Shown: positions 25,228 through 34,664 of the stretch, piece after piece
Layout of the letters: each line of letters opens with the position of its first letter
How positions within the stretch are numbered: position 1 is the first letter of the stretch
Origin: an uncultured Clostridia bacterium
GTDB lineage: Bacteria; Bacillota; Clostridia; Oscillospirales; Acutalibacteraceae
Length of the DNA: 64,000 nucleotides
NCBI GenBank assembly: GCA_944384835.1
Contig: CALWUU010000007.1
Location: 1-64,000 of the forward strand
Direction: 5' to 3'
Made by a program: the position numbers and the translations under genes
The notes under the pieces: generated by a model
What the model saw: only the letters and a program-made list of their open reading frames with translations
Told to the model about the DNA's origin: nothing
Databases searched by the model: none

Positions 25228-25256
25228 TTGTAAAACAATTTTTTCTATGCTATAAT
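25228..25256 (+). promoter_or_regulatory. Promoter of tex
   Basis: TTGTAA (25228-25233), 17 bp, TATAAT (25251-25256). Confidence 0.6.
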
Positions 25257-25360
25257 GAAAAAATTCAGCAGAAATATGCTGTTTGTTCATCATAACATAT
25301 TTTATTGCATTTTAAAAGAGACGCTTTTTGGAAATAGAATGGATTGGAAGGATGATTCAT

Positions 25361-27508
25361 ATGGATTTTGTTGCAGCGTTATCTACACAATTTCAATTAA
25401 AGCCATGGCAAATTCAAAAAGTGATTGAATTGATTGATGAGGGAAACACCATACCTTTTATTGCCAGATACCGTAAAGAAGAACATGGTTCATTGGACGA
25501 CCAGGCTTTGCGCCAAATTGCAGACCGCTTAGCATATTTGCGTTCTTTGGAAAATAAAAAAGAGGAAGTATCCCGTCTGATTGAAGAAAGCGGTTGTTTG
25601 ACGTTGGAAGTGGCTCAGGCGTTAGAAACTGCGGAAACGCTTTCAGAAATTGACGACATTTACCGTCCGTTCCGCCCAAAGAGAAAAACACGTGCATCTG
25701 TGGCAAAGGAAAAAGGATTACAGCCGCTGGCAGACTGCATCTTGGAACAAAACCCGAAAATCAATCCGGAACTAGAAGCACTGGCTTATCTCAATGAAGA
25801 ATTGGAGATTTTTTCTTCTGAAGAAGCGCTGCAAGGCGCAAAAGATATTATTGCAGAATTGATTTCTGACGATGCGGGCATTCGTAAAAGGCTGCGAGTT
25901 GTGGCAATGGAGCATGCCTTATTGACCTCTAAAGCGTCAAATCCGGAAGAAGATTCCGTGTATGCGCAGTACTATGAATTTTCCCAGCCTGTAAAACAGA
26001 TTGCAGGGCATCGTGTGCTTGCAATTGACCGCGGAGAGCGAGAGGGGTTTTTAAAAGCTGCAGTAGATTTGGAAAAAGAAAAGGGACTGCATATTCTATA
26101 CAGCACATATTTAAAAGGCGACTCTCTGTGTACGGAATTAGTGCGTCAGGCTGCAGAGGACAGCTATTCCCGTTTGATTTTTCCTTCCATTGAGCGTGAA
26201 ATTCGGGCAGAGTTAACGGAACAAGCGGCAGAACAAGCGATAAACGTATTTGCCGTCAATTTACGGCAACTGTTAATGCAGCCTCCCGTCAAGGGAAATG
26301 TGGCAATGGGGTTGGACCCGGGATATCGTACGGGCTGTAAAGTGGCAGTGGTGGATGCAACCGGAAACGTGCTGGATACAGGCGTAATTTATCCGACTCA
26401 TTCCAAAGCAAAGGCACAGGAAGGCAAACAAGTAATAAAAGACATGATTGTCAAATATGGCGTTACGGTCATAGCCATTGGCAATGGCACCGCTTCCAAA
26501 GAAACAGAGCTGTTTACTGCAGAAGTGATTGCAGAAATGCAGGGTACTCCTGTTCAGTATATGGTAGTAAGCGAAGCCGGAGCCTCCGTATATTCTGCTT
26601 CTAAATTAGCGTCAGAAGAGTTTCCGGACTTTGATGTTACGCTGCGCAGTGCTGTATCCATTGCGCGCAGATTACAGGATCCATTGGCAGAGCTTGTTAA
26701 AATTGACCCAAAAGCCATCGGCGTAGGACAATATCAGCACGATATGCCAAAAAAACGTATGGATGAAGCTTTGGGCGGCGTAGTGGAGGATTGCGTAAAC
26801 TCCGTTGGCGTCGATTTGAATACAGCGTCACCGTCTTTGTTGGAAAAGGTTGCGGGTATCAGTACAGCTGTGTCAAAAAATATTGTACAGTACCGTCAGG
26901 AAAACGGAGCGTTCCAATCCCGTGCGGAATTAAAAAAGGTACCAAAGCTTGGTCCTAAAGCATTTGAGCAGTGCGCAGGCTTTTTGCGGGTCAATGAAAG
27001 CAAAAATATGCTGGATCATACAGCTGTACACCCGGAATCTTACGATGCGGCAAAGGCGTTATTAACATTGTGCGGTTATGATACCAAAGCCATTGGCACG
27101 CAGAATTTGGCAGGGCTGAAAGATAAAGTGAAAGAAATTGGTTTACAGCATGCGGCAGAGCAGTTGGGAATTGGTGTACCTACATTACAGGATATTGTCA
27201 AAGAGCTTCTTCAGCCGGGACGTGACCCTCGTGACCAATTGCCTCCTCCAATGCTGCGTACAGATGTATTGGACATGAAAGATTTAAAGCCGGGTATGGA
27301 ATTACAAGGCACAGTACGCAATGTGATTGATTTTGGCGCTTTCGTGGATATTGGAGTGCACCAAGACGGATTGGTTCATTTATCCCAAATTTGTGATAAA
27401 TACATTAAGCATCCGTCTGAAGTATTGAAGGTAGGCGATGTAGTCACTGTAAAAGTATTGTCAGTAGATTTGGAAAAGAACCGGATTTCACTTACTATGA
27501 AAGGATAA
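25361..27508 (+). CDS. tex: Tex-family RNA-binding S1 protein
   Basis: A 715-aa Tex protein, a nucleic-acid-binding factor linked to transcription and stress. In order: N-terminal helical domain (QLKPWQIQKVIELIDEGNTIPFIARYRKE), a YqgF RNase H-like domain (GLDPGYRTGCKVAVVD; IAIGNGTASKETE), paired helix-hairpin-helix motifs (LNTASPSLLEKVAGISTAVS), and a C-terminal S1 domain (ELQGTVRNVIDFGAFVDIGV). The start is ATG 25361 with GGAAGGATG upstream; the longer frame from 25328 lacks a site. It is followed 93 bp later by ychF. Confidence 0.93.
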   Translation: MDFVAALSTQFQLKPWQIQKVIELIDEGNTIPFIARYRKEEHGSLDDQALRQIADRLAYLRSLENKKEEVSRLIEESGCLTLEVAQALETAETLSEIDDIYRPFRPKRKTRASVAKEKGLQPLADCILEQNPKINPELEALAYLNEELEIFSSEEALQGAKDIIAELISDDAGIRKRLRVVAMEHALLTSKASNPEEDSVYAQYYEFSQPVKQIAGHRVLAIDRGEREGFLKAAVDLEKEKGLHILYSTYLKGDSLCTELVRQAAEDSYSRLIFPSIEREIRAELTEQAAEQAINVFAVNLRQLLMQPPVKGNVAMGLDPGYRTGCKVAVVDATGNVLDTGVIYPTHSKAKAQEGKQVIKDMIVKYGVTVIAIGNGTASKETELFTAEVIAEMQGTPVQYMVVSEAGASVYSASKLASEEFPDFDVTLRSAVSIARRLQDPLAELVKIDPKAIGVGQYQHDMPKKRMDEALGGVVEDCVNSVGVDLNTASPSLLEKVAGISTAVSKNIVQYRQENGAFQSRAELKKVPKLGPKAFEQCAGFLRVNESKNMLDHTAVHPESYDAAKALLTLCGYDTKAIGTQNLAGLKDKVKEIGLQHAAEQLGIGVPTLQDIVKELLQPGRDPRDQLPPPMLRTDVLDMKDLKPGMELQGTVRNVIDFGAFVDIGVHQDGLVHLSQICDKYIKHPSEVLKVGDVVTVKVLSVDLEKNRISLTMKG

Positions 27509-27601
27509 CAACAAGCCGCTTGCAAGCAATGCGAAAAGTCAGTATAATGGAAACAATCAATTGGTACGATATGATAAAGATGAAAGAGGTTGAAAAATCC
27601 T

Positions 27602-28696
27602 ATGAAATTAGGAATCGTCGGCTTACCAAATGTAGGCAAGAGTACTTTATTTAATGCGATTACAAATGCAGGAGCGCAGTCTGCAAACTATCCTTTTTGC
27701 ACTATTGAGCCAAACGTAGGTGTGGTTGCCGTTCCTGACAAAAGATTAGATGTGTTGGCTGAAATGTATCATTCTCAAAAAATCATTCCTGCTTCCATTG
27801 AATTTGTGGATATTGCAGGTTTGGTTCGCGGCGCTTCTAAAGGTGAAGGCTTGGGCAATAAATTTTTGGCCAATATTCGCGAAGTGGATGCCATTGTGCA
27901 TGTGGTGCGCTGTTTTGAAAATGATGATATTATCCATGTAGAGGGAAGCATTGGTCCTGCCAGAGATATAGAAACCATCAATATGGAACTGATTTTATCC
28001 GACATGGAAGTTTTAGACAGACGTATTGAAAAAACACAAAAGCTTATGAAAGCAGATAAAAAATATCAAGCGGAATATGACTTTTTTCAGCGTGTAAAAG
28101 AAACGTTGGACCAAGGAAAATCTGCACGCAGTATTTCCTGCACAGATGAAGAAGCAGAGTTATTGGCATCGGTTTCTTTGCTGACCAATAAACCGGTGAT
28201 TTATGCTGCCAATATGAGCGAAGACGATTTTAAAAACGGTCTTGAACAAAATAAAGGATTTCAGGAAGTAAAAGCGATTGCACAGGAAGAACATGCAGGC
28301 GTATTGCCGATTTGTGCCGAGATAGAGGCGGAAATATCCAACATGGAAGCAGATGAAAAAGAACTGTTTTTGGCGGATATGGGATTGACAGAATCAGGAC
28401 TTGATCGGTTGATAAAAGAAGGATATTCTTTGCTGGGATTGATTTCTTACTTAACGGCTGGTCCGCAGGAAACTAGAGCATGGACTATAACAAACGGTAT
28501 GAGAGCCCCGCAGGCAGCAGGTAAAATTCATACAGACTTTGAACGTGGATTTATCCGCGCGGAAGTGGTTGCATACGATGATTTGATTGACTGCGGTTCT
28601 ATGACGGCGGCAAAAGAAAAAGGACTTGTACGTTCGGAAGGCAAAGAATACGTGGTAAAAGACGGAGACGTTATTTTATTCCGTTTTAATGTTTAA
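27602..28696 (+). CDS. ychF: Redox-regulated ATPase YchF (Obg family)
   Basis: A 364-aa OBG-family P-loop protein that hydrolyses ATP. G1 [11 protein letters not shown]3 [20 protein letters not shown], and in place of NKxD the sequence AANMSEDD, the change that makes YchF prefer ATP. A helical insert and a C-terminal TGS domain ([26 protein letters not shown]) follow. The start is ATG 27602, after GAGG at 12 nt; TTG at 27590 directly abuts that GAGG. It associates with ribosomes in other bacteria. Confidence 0.95.
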   Translation: MKLGIVGLPNVGKSTLFNAITNAGAQSANYPFCTIEPNVGVVAVPDKRLDVLAEMYHSQKIIPASIEFVDIAGLVRGASKGEGLGNKFLANIREVDAIVHVVRCFENDDIIHVEGSIGPARDIETINMELILSDMEVLDRRIEKTQKLMKADKKYQAEYDFFQRVKETLDQGKSARSISCTDEEAELLASVSLLTNKPVIYAANMSEDDFKNGLEQNKGFQEVKAIAQEEHAGVLPICAEIEAEISNMEADEKELFLADMGLTESGLDRLIKEGYSLLGLISYLTAGPQETRAWTITNGMRAPQAAGKIHTDFERGFIRAEVVAYDDLIDCGSMTAAKEKGLVRSEGKEYVVKDGDVILFRFNV

Positions 28697-28713
28697 AAAC
28701 TTGATTGAGAAAC

Positions 28714-28746
28714 AAAACAGCCGGTACTTGAGTACCGGCTGTTTTT
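28714..28746 (+). terminator. Terminator of ychF
   Basis: A perfect 15-bp stem with a TG loop and T6. Confidence 0.9.
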
Positions 28747-28755
28747 TATTTTAAC

Positions 28756-28830
28756 GACAGAGTTAGAGGGGAAAAAGAAATTGATTTGCATGAGGAATTA
28801 TGATGTTCATTTCAGCAATTTACATGGTTC
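28756..28830 (-). pseudogene. Decayed duplicate of the 3' end of the ABC ATPase gene
   Basis: About 30 bp around 28776-28806 match the last coding bases of the neighbouring ATPase gene (29039-29069) at 27 of 30 positions, and weaker similarity continues about 45 bp. Read on the minus strand it gives IIIPHANQFL where the gene has VMIPHPNQFL, then a stop. It is a remnant of a tandem copy, not a gene. The rest of 28830-29015 shows nothing. Confidence 0.6.
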
Positions 28831-29015
28831 ATTGCCGCTTTTTTAATCATTACGTTACCTCTTATTTATACTATAAACAATTTGTTTCTATTTGTATCAT
28901 AGTTATTGATTAATTTTTATCATTCTTTATTTATTGAGAAAAAATATGCAACAAAAATGTTAGATGTTGTTTCAATGCCGATTGCTCTTTGCCGGGCAAA
29001 CTTTATCTCAAAGCT

Positions 29016-29801
29016 TTACATCACAGGGTTAGCGGTAGAAAGAAATTGATTTGGATGAGGAATCATAACCTTTATGCCATGGTATTCCTCAATTACCACC
29101 GGCATATGATAAACTGCTTCAATTAAATCTGCGGTCATCGTTTCAATACCGCCGTAAGAATATATTTCCGTATCCTTAATAAAAAGAAAACGGTCACAGT
29201 AGCGCAGCGCTAAATTGATATCATGTATGACAATGGCAACGGAAATTTGATTCTGTTGTGCAATCCGTTTTACCAAAGACAGCATTTCATACTGATTTTT
29301 TGGATCCAAAGCAGAAGTAGGCTCATCCAGTAACAATAATTTAGGCTGCTGTGCCAATGCACGGGCGACAATCACTTTTTGAAATTCTCCTCCGCTTAAT
29401 TCGTCTAAAAAACGCATTTTATAATTTTGCAGTTCCAGTTGTTCAATCACTCGGTCTACAATTTCCTTATCTTGCTTTGTTATATCCCATTTGATGTACG
29501 GTTTTCTTCCCAATAAAATTGCATCATATACTGTTATCCTAGATACTTCGTTCTTTTGTGCCACATACGCTATTTTTTTCGCCATTTCGTTTAAATGGAT
29601 ATCCAGAATATTACTGTTTTCTATCATAACAGCGCCTTTATGTACCGGATTGATACGGTTCAGACATTTAATCAGTGTGCTTTTTCCCGCTCCGTTTACA
29701 CCCAATATAGCAGTACAGTGTCCTTGGTTCATATCAAAAGAGATATTATGTAAAATTTTTTTGGAACGATATCCAAATTCAATATCTTTGATTTCTATCA
29801 T
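29016..29801 (-). CDS. ABC transporter ATP-binding protein, FecE/FepC type
   Basis: A 261-aa ATPase for import of iron-siderophore, haem, cobalamin or similar. Walker A GVNGAGKST, signature LSGGEFQK, Walker B LLLLDEPTSALD, switch His in VIHDINLAL. ATG 29801 overlaps the permease stop by 4 bp, with AAGGAG upstream. It is the last gene of a five-gene operon with the permease, binding protein, FmdE-like protein and methyltransferase. Confidence 0.93.
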   Translation of the reverse strand: MIEIKDIEFGYRSKKILHNISFDMNQGHCTAILGVNGAGKSTLIKCLNRINPVHKGAVMIENSNILDIHLNEMAKKIAYVAQKNEVSRITVYDAILLGRKPYIKWDITKQDKEIVDRVIEQLELQNYKMRFLDELSGGEFQKVIVARALAQQPKLLLLDEPTSALDPKNQYEMLSLVKRIAQQNQISVAIVIHDINLALRYCDRFLFIKDTEIYSYGGIETMTADLIEAVYHMPVVIEEYHGIKVMIPHPNQFLSTANPVM

Positions 29802-30898
29802 GCTTTTCCCACTCCTTTAAATAATAAATAGAGGAATAACGGTGCTCCCAGGAAAGAAGTGATCGCGCCGATAGGCAAGATAACTGGTGCAACGATCAAC
29901 CGCGCAAAGGTATCTGCCGTTAATAACAATACAGCTCCCGTTAATGCAGAAGTCGGCAGCAAAAAACGATAGTCATTGCCTATGAATCTGCGCATGATAT
30001 GAGGAGCCAATAGCCCTACAAAACTGATAATGCCAACAAACGCTACAACAACAGAAGCAACCAGAGAACAAACTGCCATGCCTACATAAGTTACAACAGA
30101 TACATTTACACCTAAGCTTTTGGCGGTTTGACCTCCGCTTTCAAATGCATTGTAGTTCCAGCGATTCAACATAAAATAAATACATGACGCGGCACTAACA
30201 CAGACAATGATAAGAATTTCTGTCCAATTGGTCCGTCCCAAATCGCCAAATGTCCAAAAGACCACGGCTGCAACTTGCACATCGTCAGCAAAATATTGGA
30301 TCAGCGTAGAGCCTCCGCTAAACAATGCGCTCAAAGCAACTCCGGCTAAAATCATGGATTGAGGAGAAATTTTTTTAAAGCGGGAAAGTCCCAATATAAT
30401 CATGGTAGTAACAGCGCCGCCGATAAACGCACACAAAGTTACTAAGTAAGGGTTGCTGATATTTACTGCATTTGCGGCTGAAGCTGAATTTTGTGCGCCG
30501 GCGCCAAAACAAATGATAGCGACAGTCGCGCCAAATGCCGCGCCTTGCGATACACCAAGGGTAGAAGCGTCTGCCAATGGATTTCGCAATACGCTTTGCA
30601 TAACGCAGCCTACCATACCAAGCGCCATGCCTGCAATCAAAGCAGTTACAACACGGGGCAAACGTATACCAAAGATAATGGAGTTTGTTTGTTTGGTGCC
30701 GGCGCCAAAGATGGTTTTCATGACGTCCCAAACGGAAATGCCTGAGGAGCCTGCATGAACTGCAAATATGGCAACAGCTAACAGAACAATACTTAAGATA
30801 ACAATTACAATGATTTTATAGTAGATATATTGCTGGTATGTTTTTTGTTTTTTCTCTTTTTTGAGTTGTTTTTCTATTACTGTGCTATTGTTTTTCAA
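29798..30898 (-). CDS. FecCD-family ABC permease
   Basis: A 366-aa polytopic permease of the BtuC/FecCD family, about nine to ten helices after a basic cytosolic N-terminus. Family motifs: FGIRLPRVVTALIAGMALG, CVMQSVLRNPLADASTLGVSQGA, LSALFSGGS, and FVGLLAPHIMRRFIGNDYR. Its start overlaps the end of the binding-protein gene by 14 bp. One permease gene implies a homodimer with two ATPase subunits. Confidence 0.92.
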   Translation of the reverse strand: MKNNSTVIEKQLKKEKKQKTYQQYIYYKIIVIVILSIVLLAVAIFAVHAGSSGISVWDVMKTIFGAGTKQTNSIIFGIRLPRVVTALIAGMALGMVGCVMQSVLRNPLADASTLGVSQGAAFGATVAIICFGAGAQNSASAANAVNISNPYLVTLCAFIGGAVTTMIILGLSRFKKISPQSMILAGVALSALFSGGSTLIQYFADDVQVAAVVFWTFGDLGRTNWTEILIIVCVSAASCIYFMLNRWNYNAFESGGQTAKSLGVNVSVVTYVGMAVCSLVASVVVAFVGIISFVGLLAPHIMRRFIGNDYRFLLPTSALTGAVLLLTADTFARLIVAPVILPIGAITSFLGAPLFLYLLFKGVGKA

Positions 30899-32036
30899 TT
30901 TTCAGCTCCCCTAACCCCAATTGAGCATCTATTAAGTCTTGATAGTAATGCTCCGCTTTATTTCCCAGCATGGCTACAAAAATTTCATTTGCTTTTGCCG
31001 TAATATCAATATCCTGAAATTGCTCCGGATAAATAATAGTGCCTGCATAGTAGGCATCCAAAAGTGCCAATTCAATATTTACTGAATAGTAGTTATACGC
31101 TATTTGCGTATAAACATTTCCTTCTTGCACTGCTTTCAGAGAATGATAAAAATCAGGATTGTCCTGATAATCATCACGTACCAATTGTAAATTGGAAGGA
31201 TCCAGAAAAATTATATCAGGATTCCATTTTAGAAGCTGTTCTTTATCTACAATAAAAGAACCCGATTGGTTTGTTTCATCCGCTGCATTATTTGCATGGA
31301 TAGCATCAAACGGAGGGTAATTTGCATAGGTTCCTTCTATACCGTGTCCTCCTTTAAAGGAGACTGCGCCGCTATAAACGATAGGTTTTTGCTCTTGAGG
31401 AATTTCCTTTGTCCTGTTATCTAAATCTTCTTGAATGTTTTGTATAAATGCGGTGACTTCTGCGCAGCGGTTTTCTTTGCCCAGCACGGTGCCGATCAGT
31501 TCTAAAGATTGATACATGGTTGGATCAAACAGAACATCTGAAGCAACGCATATGACCGGAATACCTGTTTTGGCTTGTAAGTCGTCTGCTGCATCCTGTG
31601 TATAAGATGCGATAATTACATCAGGGTTTACAGTAATAATTTCTTCTTCATATGGAATGTCGTTATTATTACCGCCTTGACCGATAATTGGCAATGTTTG
31701 AAATTGTTCATAGTTTAAATAGTTATAAGGTTTGGTTAAGGTTTGTGTATGTTCGGCTACCTCTACGCCCGCAACTTTGTCTTCCGCCTGCAAGTAACAC
31801 ACCATGCGCAGAGCACTTGCTCCCAGACAAATTGTGCTGTTGATTTCTTGGGGCAATGGAACTGTTCTGCCATATATATCTGTGACACTGGCAGGCAGGT
31901 CAGAATCAGATATGCCTGAAGTTGCAGGCGCATTTGGCTGTACACTATGTTCAGAGCCGCAGGCGGTAAGTATCATAATCAGGATCACCGTAACAGCCAA
32001 TGTGAAAGCTGTTAGTTTTATTCTTGTATGTTTCAT
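30885..32036 (-). CDS. FecB/BtuF-type substrate-binding lipoprotein
   Basis: A 383-aa lipoprotein (lipobox MILTAC at about 26) of the class III periplasmic-binding fold. The start of the fold, VTDIYGRTVPLPQEINSTICLGASALRMVCYL, and the NPDVIIASYTQDAADDL stretch are typical of cobalamin, haem or metallophore binders. The ligand is unknown; its operon mates (FmdE-like protein, methyltransferase) point to a metal or metal-cofactor rather than common siderophores. Start ATG 32036, 20 bp after the fmdE-like gene. Confidence 0.88.
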   Translation of the reverse strand: MKHTRIKLTAFTLAVTVILIMILTACGSEHSVQPNAPATSGISDSDLPASVTDIYGRTVPLPQEINSTICLGASALRMVCYLQAEDKVAGVEVAEHTQTLTKPYNYLNYEQFQTLPIIGQGGNNNDIPYEEEIITVNPDVIIASYTQDAADDLQAKTGIPVICVASDVLFDPTMYQSLELIGTVLGKENRCAEVTAFIQNIQEDLDNRTKEIPQEQKPIVYSGAVSFKGGHGIEGTYANYPPFDAIHANNAADETNQSGSFIVDKEQLLKWNPDIIFLDPSNLQLVRDDYQDNPDFYHSLKAVQEGNVYTQIAYNYYSVNIELALLDAYYAGTIIYPEQFQDIDITAKANEIFVAMLGNKAEHYYQDLIDAQLGLGELKIEKQ

Positions 32037-32055
32037 ATTTTTCTCCTCATTTCAC

Positions 32056-32580
32056 TTACCAGCCTATTTTATATTCGTGAAAGCAGTCCAAACACACTTT
32101 TTTTCCGTTTTCCAGTCGAATTTTATGTTCCGGTGCGCCTTCTCCGCATACTTCACAGGTAATGGTTGTAAATAATCTTGCTTTTTCGGGAAGAGAAAAA
32201 GTGGGTTCAGAAAAAGTGAATATTTCCTCAGCAGGTCCGTTTAGAAAAAAGTCTTGTGTTTCCTCACGGCTCATATCTGCTGGCAGGGGTTTTAGACACA
32301 TACGAATTTTTTGTCCGTTTTTACGGTTAAAAAAGGAAAATGCCATTTTTCCCGTATCTCGAAATTTTAAATTTCCTTTACCTGCAGTGCAGCTCAAAAT
32401 AGCTTGTATTCCGTCTACGCCGCACGCATCATTTTCTGTTACGCAAACAATATCTTCATCTTCACTAAAAGAGAGATTTAGTCTTTTAATAGCTTCGGTT
32501 GCTGCACGTACGCCAATAGAAAGTCCCGGACATACATGTCCATGAAATGCAATTGCTTTTTCCCATAATTCTTGATTCAT
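32056..32580 (-). CDS. FmdE-family protein with C-terminal zinc ribbon
   Basis: A 174-aa protein of the FmdE family (PF02663), named for a gene in methanogen formylmethanofuran dehydrogenase operons but widespread in anaerobes that lack that enzyme. The family core FHGHVCPGLSIGVRA (H13, H15, C17) is near the N-terminus, with VTENDACGVDGIQ after it; a C-terminal treble-clef-like ribbon has CEVCG and CLDCF. It probably binds a metal. The start is ATG 32580 with AAGGA 6 nt upstream. It lies between a methyltransferase and an ABC importer, suggesting a role in metal or metal-cofactor uptake or use; this is inference. Confidence 0.85.
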   Translation of the reverse strand: MNQELWEKAIAFHGHVCPGLSIGVRAATEAIKRLNLSFSEDEDIVCVTENDACGVDGIQAILSCTAGKGNLKFRDTGKMAFSFFNRKNGQKIRMCLKPLPADMSREETQDFFLNGPAEEIFTFSEPTFSLPEKARLFTTITCEVCGEGAPEHKIRLENGKKVCLDCFHEYKIGW

Positions 32581-32615
32581 AATCATTCCTTCTTTCAAAA
32601 TTTATACTTGCAGAT

Positions 32616-33386
32616 TTATTGTACGTTCCAGTACATGGCAAAAATAGGCACTTGATATGTCTGATGAACCATCCCATCTTTTGTATAAGCAGATGTCAGA
32701 TGGGTTAACTGCTCTTTTATCTCAGGCGTCAGAGGTGTCAATTTTTCAATCTCTTCAAACAGTAATGTCAATTCCACGTCTATTGGACGCTGCGTATTCC
32801 GTTTTTGATCAAAATATGTAATTTGGGGCCGTTTGCCTTGCTTCCATAAGTCGCTGAATAATTTATCAGCGCTATAAGAATCCGAAAAACTTTGATTTCT
32901 GAGATGCAGCTTTTGTTTGGCGGCAATCAGTAAAGGGGGTTCCATATAAATATGACGTACCAGCATGCACGACTTTTTACTGCACGCCTGCATTTTCATA
33001 AGTGTTTCCGTATTATAAATTGCAGGTGTCATATGGGCAAACACAAAATCGAATTGTTTTTGATAATGCCTTTCTTTTATGGTTACGGTATCCCAATCTT
33101 CGCAAATAAAGGATATATTGCTTCTATTCATGCAAGCCGCTCTTTTTTTGGCGTAATCAATCATCTGTGGAGAAAGATCCGTACCAAGTACGCTGCGACA
33201 TATTTGTGAAAACGCAATTGCATACCGACCGGCACCGCAGCCGATATCCATAACAGAACTGTCTTGCGTGATCAACTTTAAATTTTTGATTAAAGTAAGA
33301 CAGTCATCTTTTCCTGCTTTTGGAATTTCAAAGGAATCAAAAGTTGGGGCTAATATATCCCATTTGTCAGCGTTACGGACAGTCAC
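32616..33386 (-). CDS. Class I SAM-dependent methyltransferase
   Basis: A 256-aa Rossmann methyltransferase. Motif I VMDIGCGAGRYA binds SAM; acidic D at the end of strand 2 in LGTDLSPQMIDYAKK; FVFAHMTPAI is the post-motif region. Start GTG 33386, preceded by AAAGGAG. It is the first gene of the FmdE/ABC importer operon, behind the dyad-controlled promoter. The substrate is unknown; it may methylate a cofactor or metallophore handled by the importer. Confidence 0.85.
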   Translation of the reverse strand: MTVRNADKWDILAPTFDSFEIPKAGKDDCLTLIKNLKLITQDSSVMDIGCGAGRYAIAFSQICRSVLGTDLSPQMIDYAKKRAACMNRSNISFICEDWDTVTIKERHYQKQFDFVFAHMTPAIYNTETLMKMQACSKKSCMLVRHIYMEPPLLIAAKQKLHLRNQSFSDSYSADKLFSDLWKQGKRPQITYFDQKRNTQRPIDVELTLLFEEIEKLTPLTPEIKEQLTHLTSAYTKDGMVHQTYQVPIFAMYWNVQ

Positions 33387-33454
33387 GTTAGCTTCTCCTT
33401 TCTATACTTTTATTTAAAATTTATGCTAATTATAAATTTATTTGTATTTATTTC

Positions 33455-33482
33455 ATAATATTTATTGCCTAATTTTTCTCAA
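33455..33482 (-). promoter_or_regulatory. Promoter of the methyltransferase/FmdE/ABC operon
   Basis: On the minus strand TTGAGA (33477-33482), 16 bp, TATTAT (33455-33460), about 70 bp before the GTG start. The -35 and spacer lie inside the adjacent dyad. Confidence 0.6.
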
Positions 33483-33509
33483 ATTTAGTTAAATGAGAAA
33501 AATTAGGCA
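33466..33509. promoter_or_regulatory. Candidate operator: 16-bp perfect dyad over the -35 region
   Basis: TGCCTAATTTTTCTCA (33466-33481) and its exact complement (33494-33509) flank 12 nt. No T-run follows. Overlap with the -35 and spacer implies repressor binding. It does not match Fur, ModE or CIRCE consensus. Confidence 0.6.
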
Positions 33510-33875
33510 GGTAAGTTTAGAAATATGCATTATCAGTACATGAACAAAGTTTGAGTCATAGAAAATGCTTGATACACCATGATGAAGTATACGTTGACCA
33601 ATTGCACGAATAGGAGATGCTCTTCAGAAATTTGGGACAACTATTTACATTAGTACTGCGGCAAAAGAAACAGATTGATATGCCAAAACATAAAAATAAC
33701 CATAAGGGAAACAGGTGTGCATTTACATCGGTTTCCCTTATGGTTACAAAGTGATTTTTGTACTATGCTATTTTTCATGCTTACAAAATTTTAAAGTTAA
33801 CAGATATGGACATTTTTCTGTTCTATTACCAACATGGCTTTCACATAATACTTTTCAGTGGCTGGATAAGTTTTA
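33510..33875. other. Non-coding gap with one strong hairpin
   Basis: Apart from the hairpin listed separately, nothing is recognisable. A 45-codon plus-strand frame from about 33617 lacks a ribosome site and runs through the hairpin. Confidence 0.4.
33697..33746. terminator. Long hairpin downstream of the sugar transferase
   Basis: A perfect 16-bp stem (33697-33712 with 33731-33746), loop 18 nt, A-rich on the left. It could terminate the minus-strand sugar transferase gene. Confidence 0.6.
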
Positions 33876-34502
33876 TCAGTCGGTTTGGTGTGTTTCTTCC
33901 TTATTTTTTGCTTGACCGGCAGTTCCTTCTACCATACCCTCGCGTTTTAATACAGCAACAATGGTTTTGAGAAAACATTTAAGATCAAAAGAAAAGCTCA
34001 TCCGCTGCACATATTCTCCGTCCAAACGGGCTTTTTCTTTCCAAGAGACCTCATCTCTGCCGTTGATTTGAGCCCATCCGGTAAGTCCCGGCCGAATGTT
34101 GTTGGCACCATAGAGGTCTCGTTCAGCAATTAATTTTTCTTCACGAGGTATTACCGGACGAGGACCAATCAGACTCATTTGTCCGGATAAAATATTCCAA
34201 ATTTGGGGCAGTTCATCCAAAGAGGTTTTTCTTAAGAATTTTCCTACTCTTGTAATATATTGTTCCGGATTTTCCAGCATACAGGTGGGAATCTCTTTTG
34301 GAGTATCCACTTTCATTGTGCGGAATTTCAAAATATGAAATAATTTTTTATCTTTACCTACTCTTTCCTGACGGAAAAAGACCGGACCTTTGGAATCCAG
34401 TTTTACAACAATAATTAAAACAATAAATATAGGCAGAAATATAATACTGCATATCAAAGAAATGCAAAAATCACACAAACGCTTGAAGAACCTGATATAC
34501 AC
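33876..34502 (-). CDS. Initiating sugar transferase (undecaprenyl-phosphate hexose-1-P transferase family)
   Basis: A 208-aa monotopic membrane enzyme (PF02397) that transfers a sugar phosphate to undecaprenyl phosphate, the first step of surface glycan assembly. One N-terminal helix (CISLICSIIFLPIFIVLIIV), then GPVFFRQERVGKDKKLFHILKFRTM, KTSLDELPQIWNIL, the SLIGPRPV motif and IRPGLTGWAQINGRDEVSW. The start is GTG 34502, exactly 8 nt after GGAGG; TTG 34517 precedes that site. It stands alone with no glycosyltransferase operon around it. Confidence 0.9.
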   Translation of the reverse strand: MYIRFFKRLCDFCISLICSIIFLPIFIVLIIVVKLDSKGPVFFRQERVGKDKKLFHILKFRTMKVDTPKEIPTCMLENPEQYITRVGKFLRKTSLDELPQIWNILSGQMSLIGPRPVIPREEKLIAERDLYGANNIRPGLTGWAQINGRDEVSWKEKARLDGEYVQRMSFSFDLKCFLKTIVAVLKREGMVEGTAGQAKNKEETHQTD

Positions 34503-34664
34503 TAAAAGTTCCTCCAATCATAGTTTTCCTCATTGCATTTTGCATAACTGCAGCACGCAATTACGGAAAAAACTTCTCAAAAGAAAAGCTTTGTTTGTTT
34601 TTTGTTTTTTCGTCTTTTTTTGCTTTTAATTGAACCTTTATTATCATATTTGACACTGTTAGAC

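Noticed and set aside
33466..33509. Dyad as a terminator of the sugar transferase gene
   Set aside because: No T-run on the minus strand and it overlaps the next promoter's -35.
33715..33970. 66-70 aa plus-strand frames
   Set aside because: They begin inside a hairpin, lack ribosome sites and run into the antisense of the sugar transferase.
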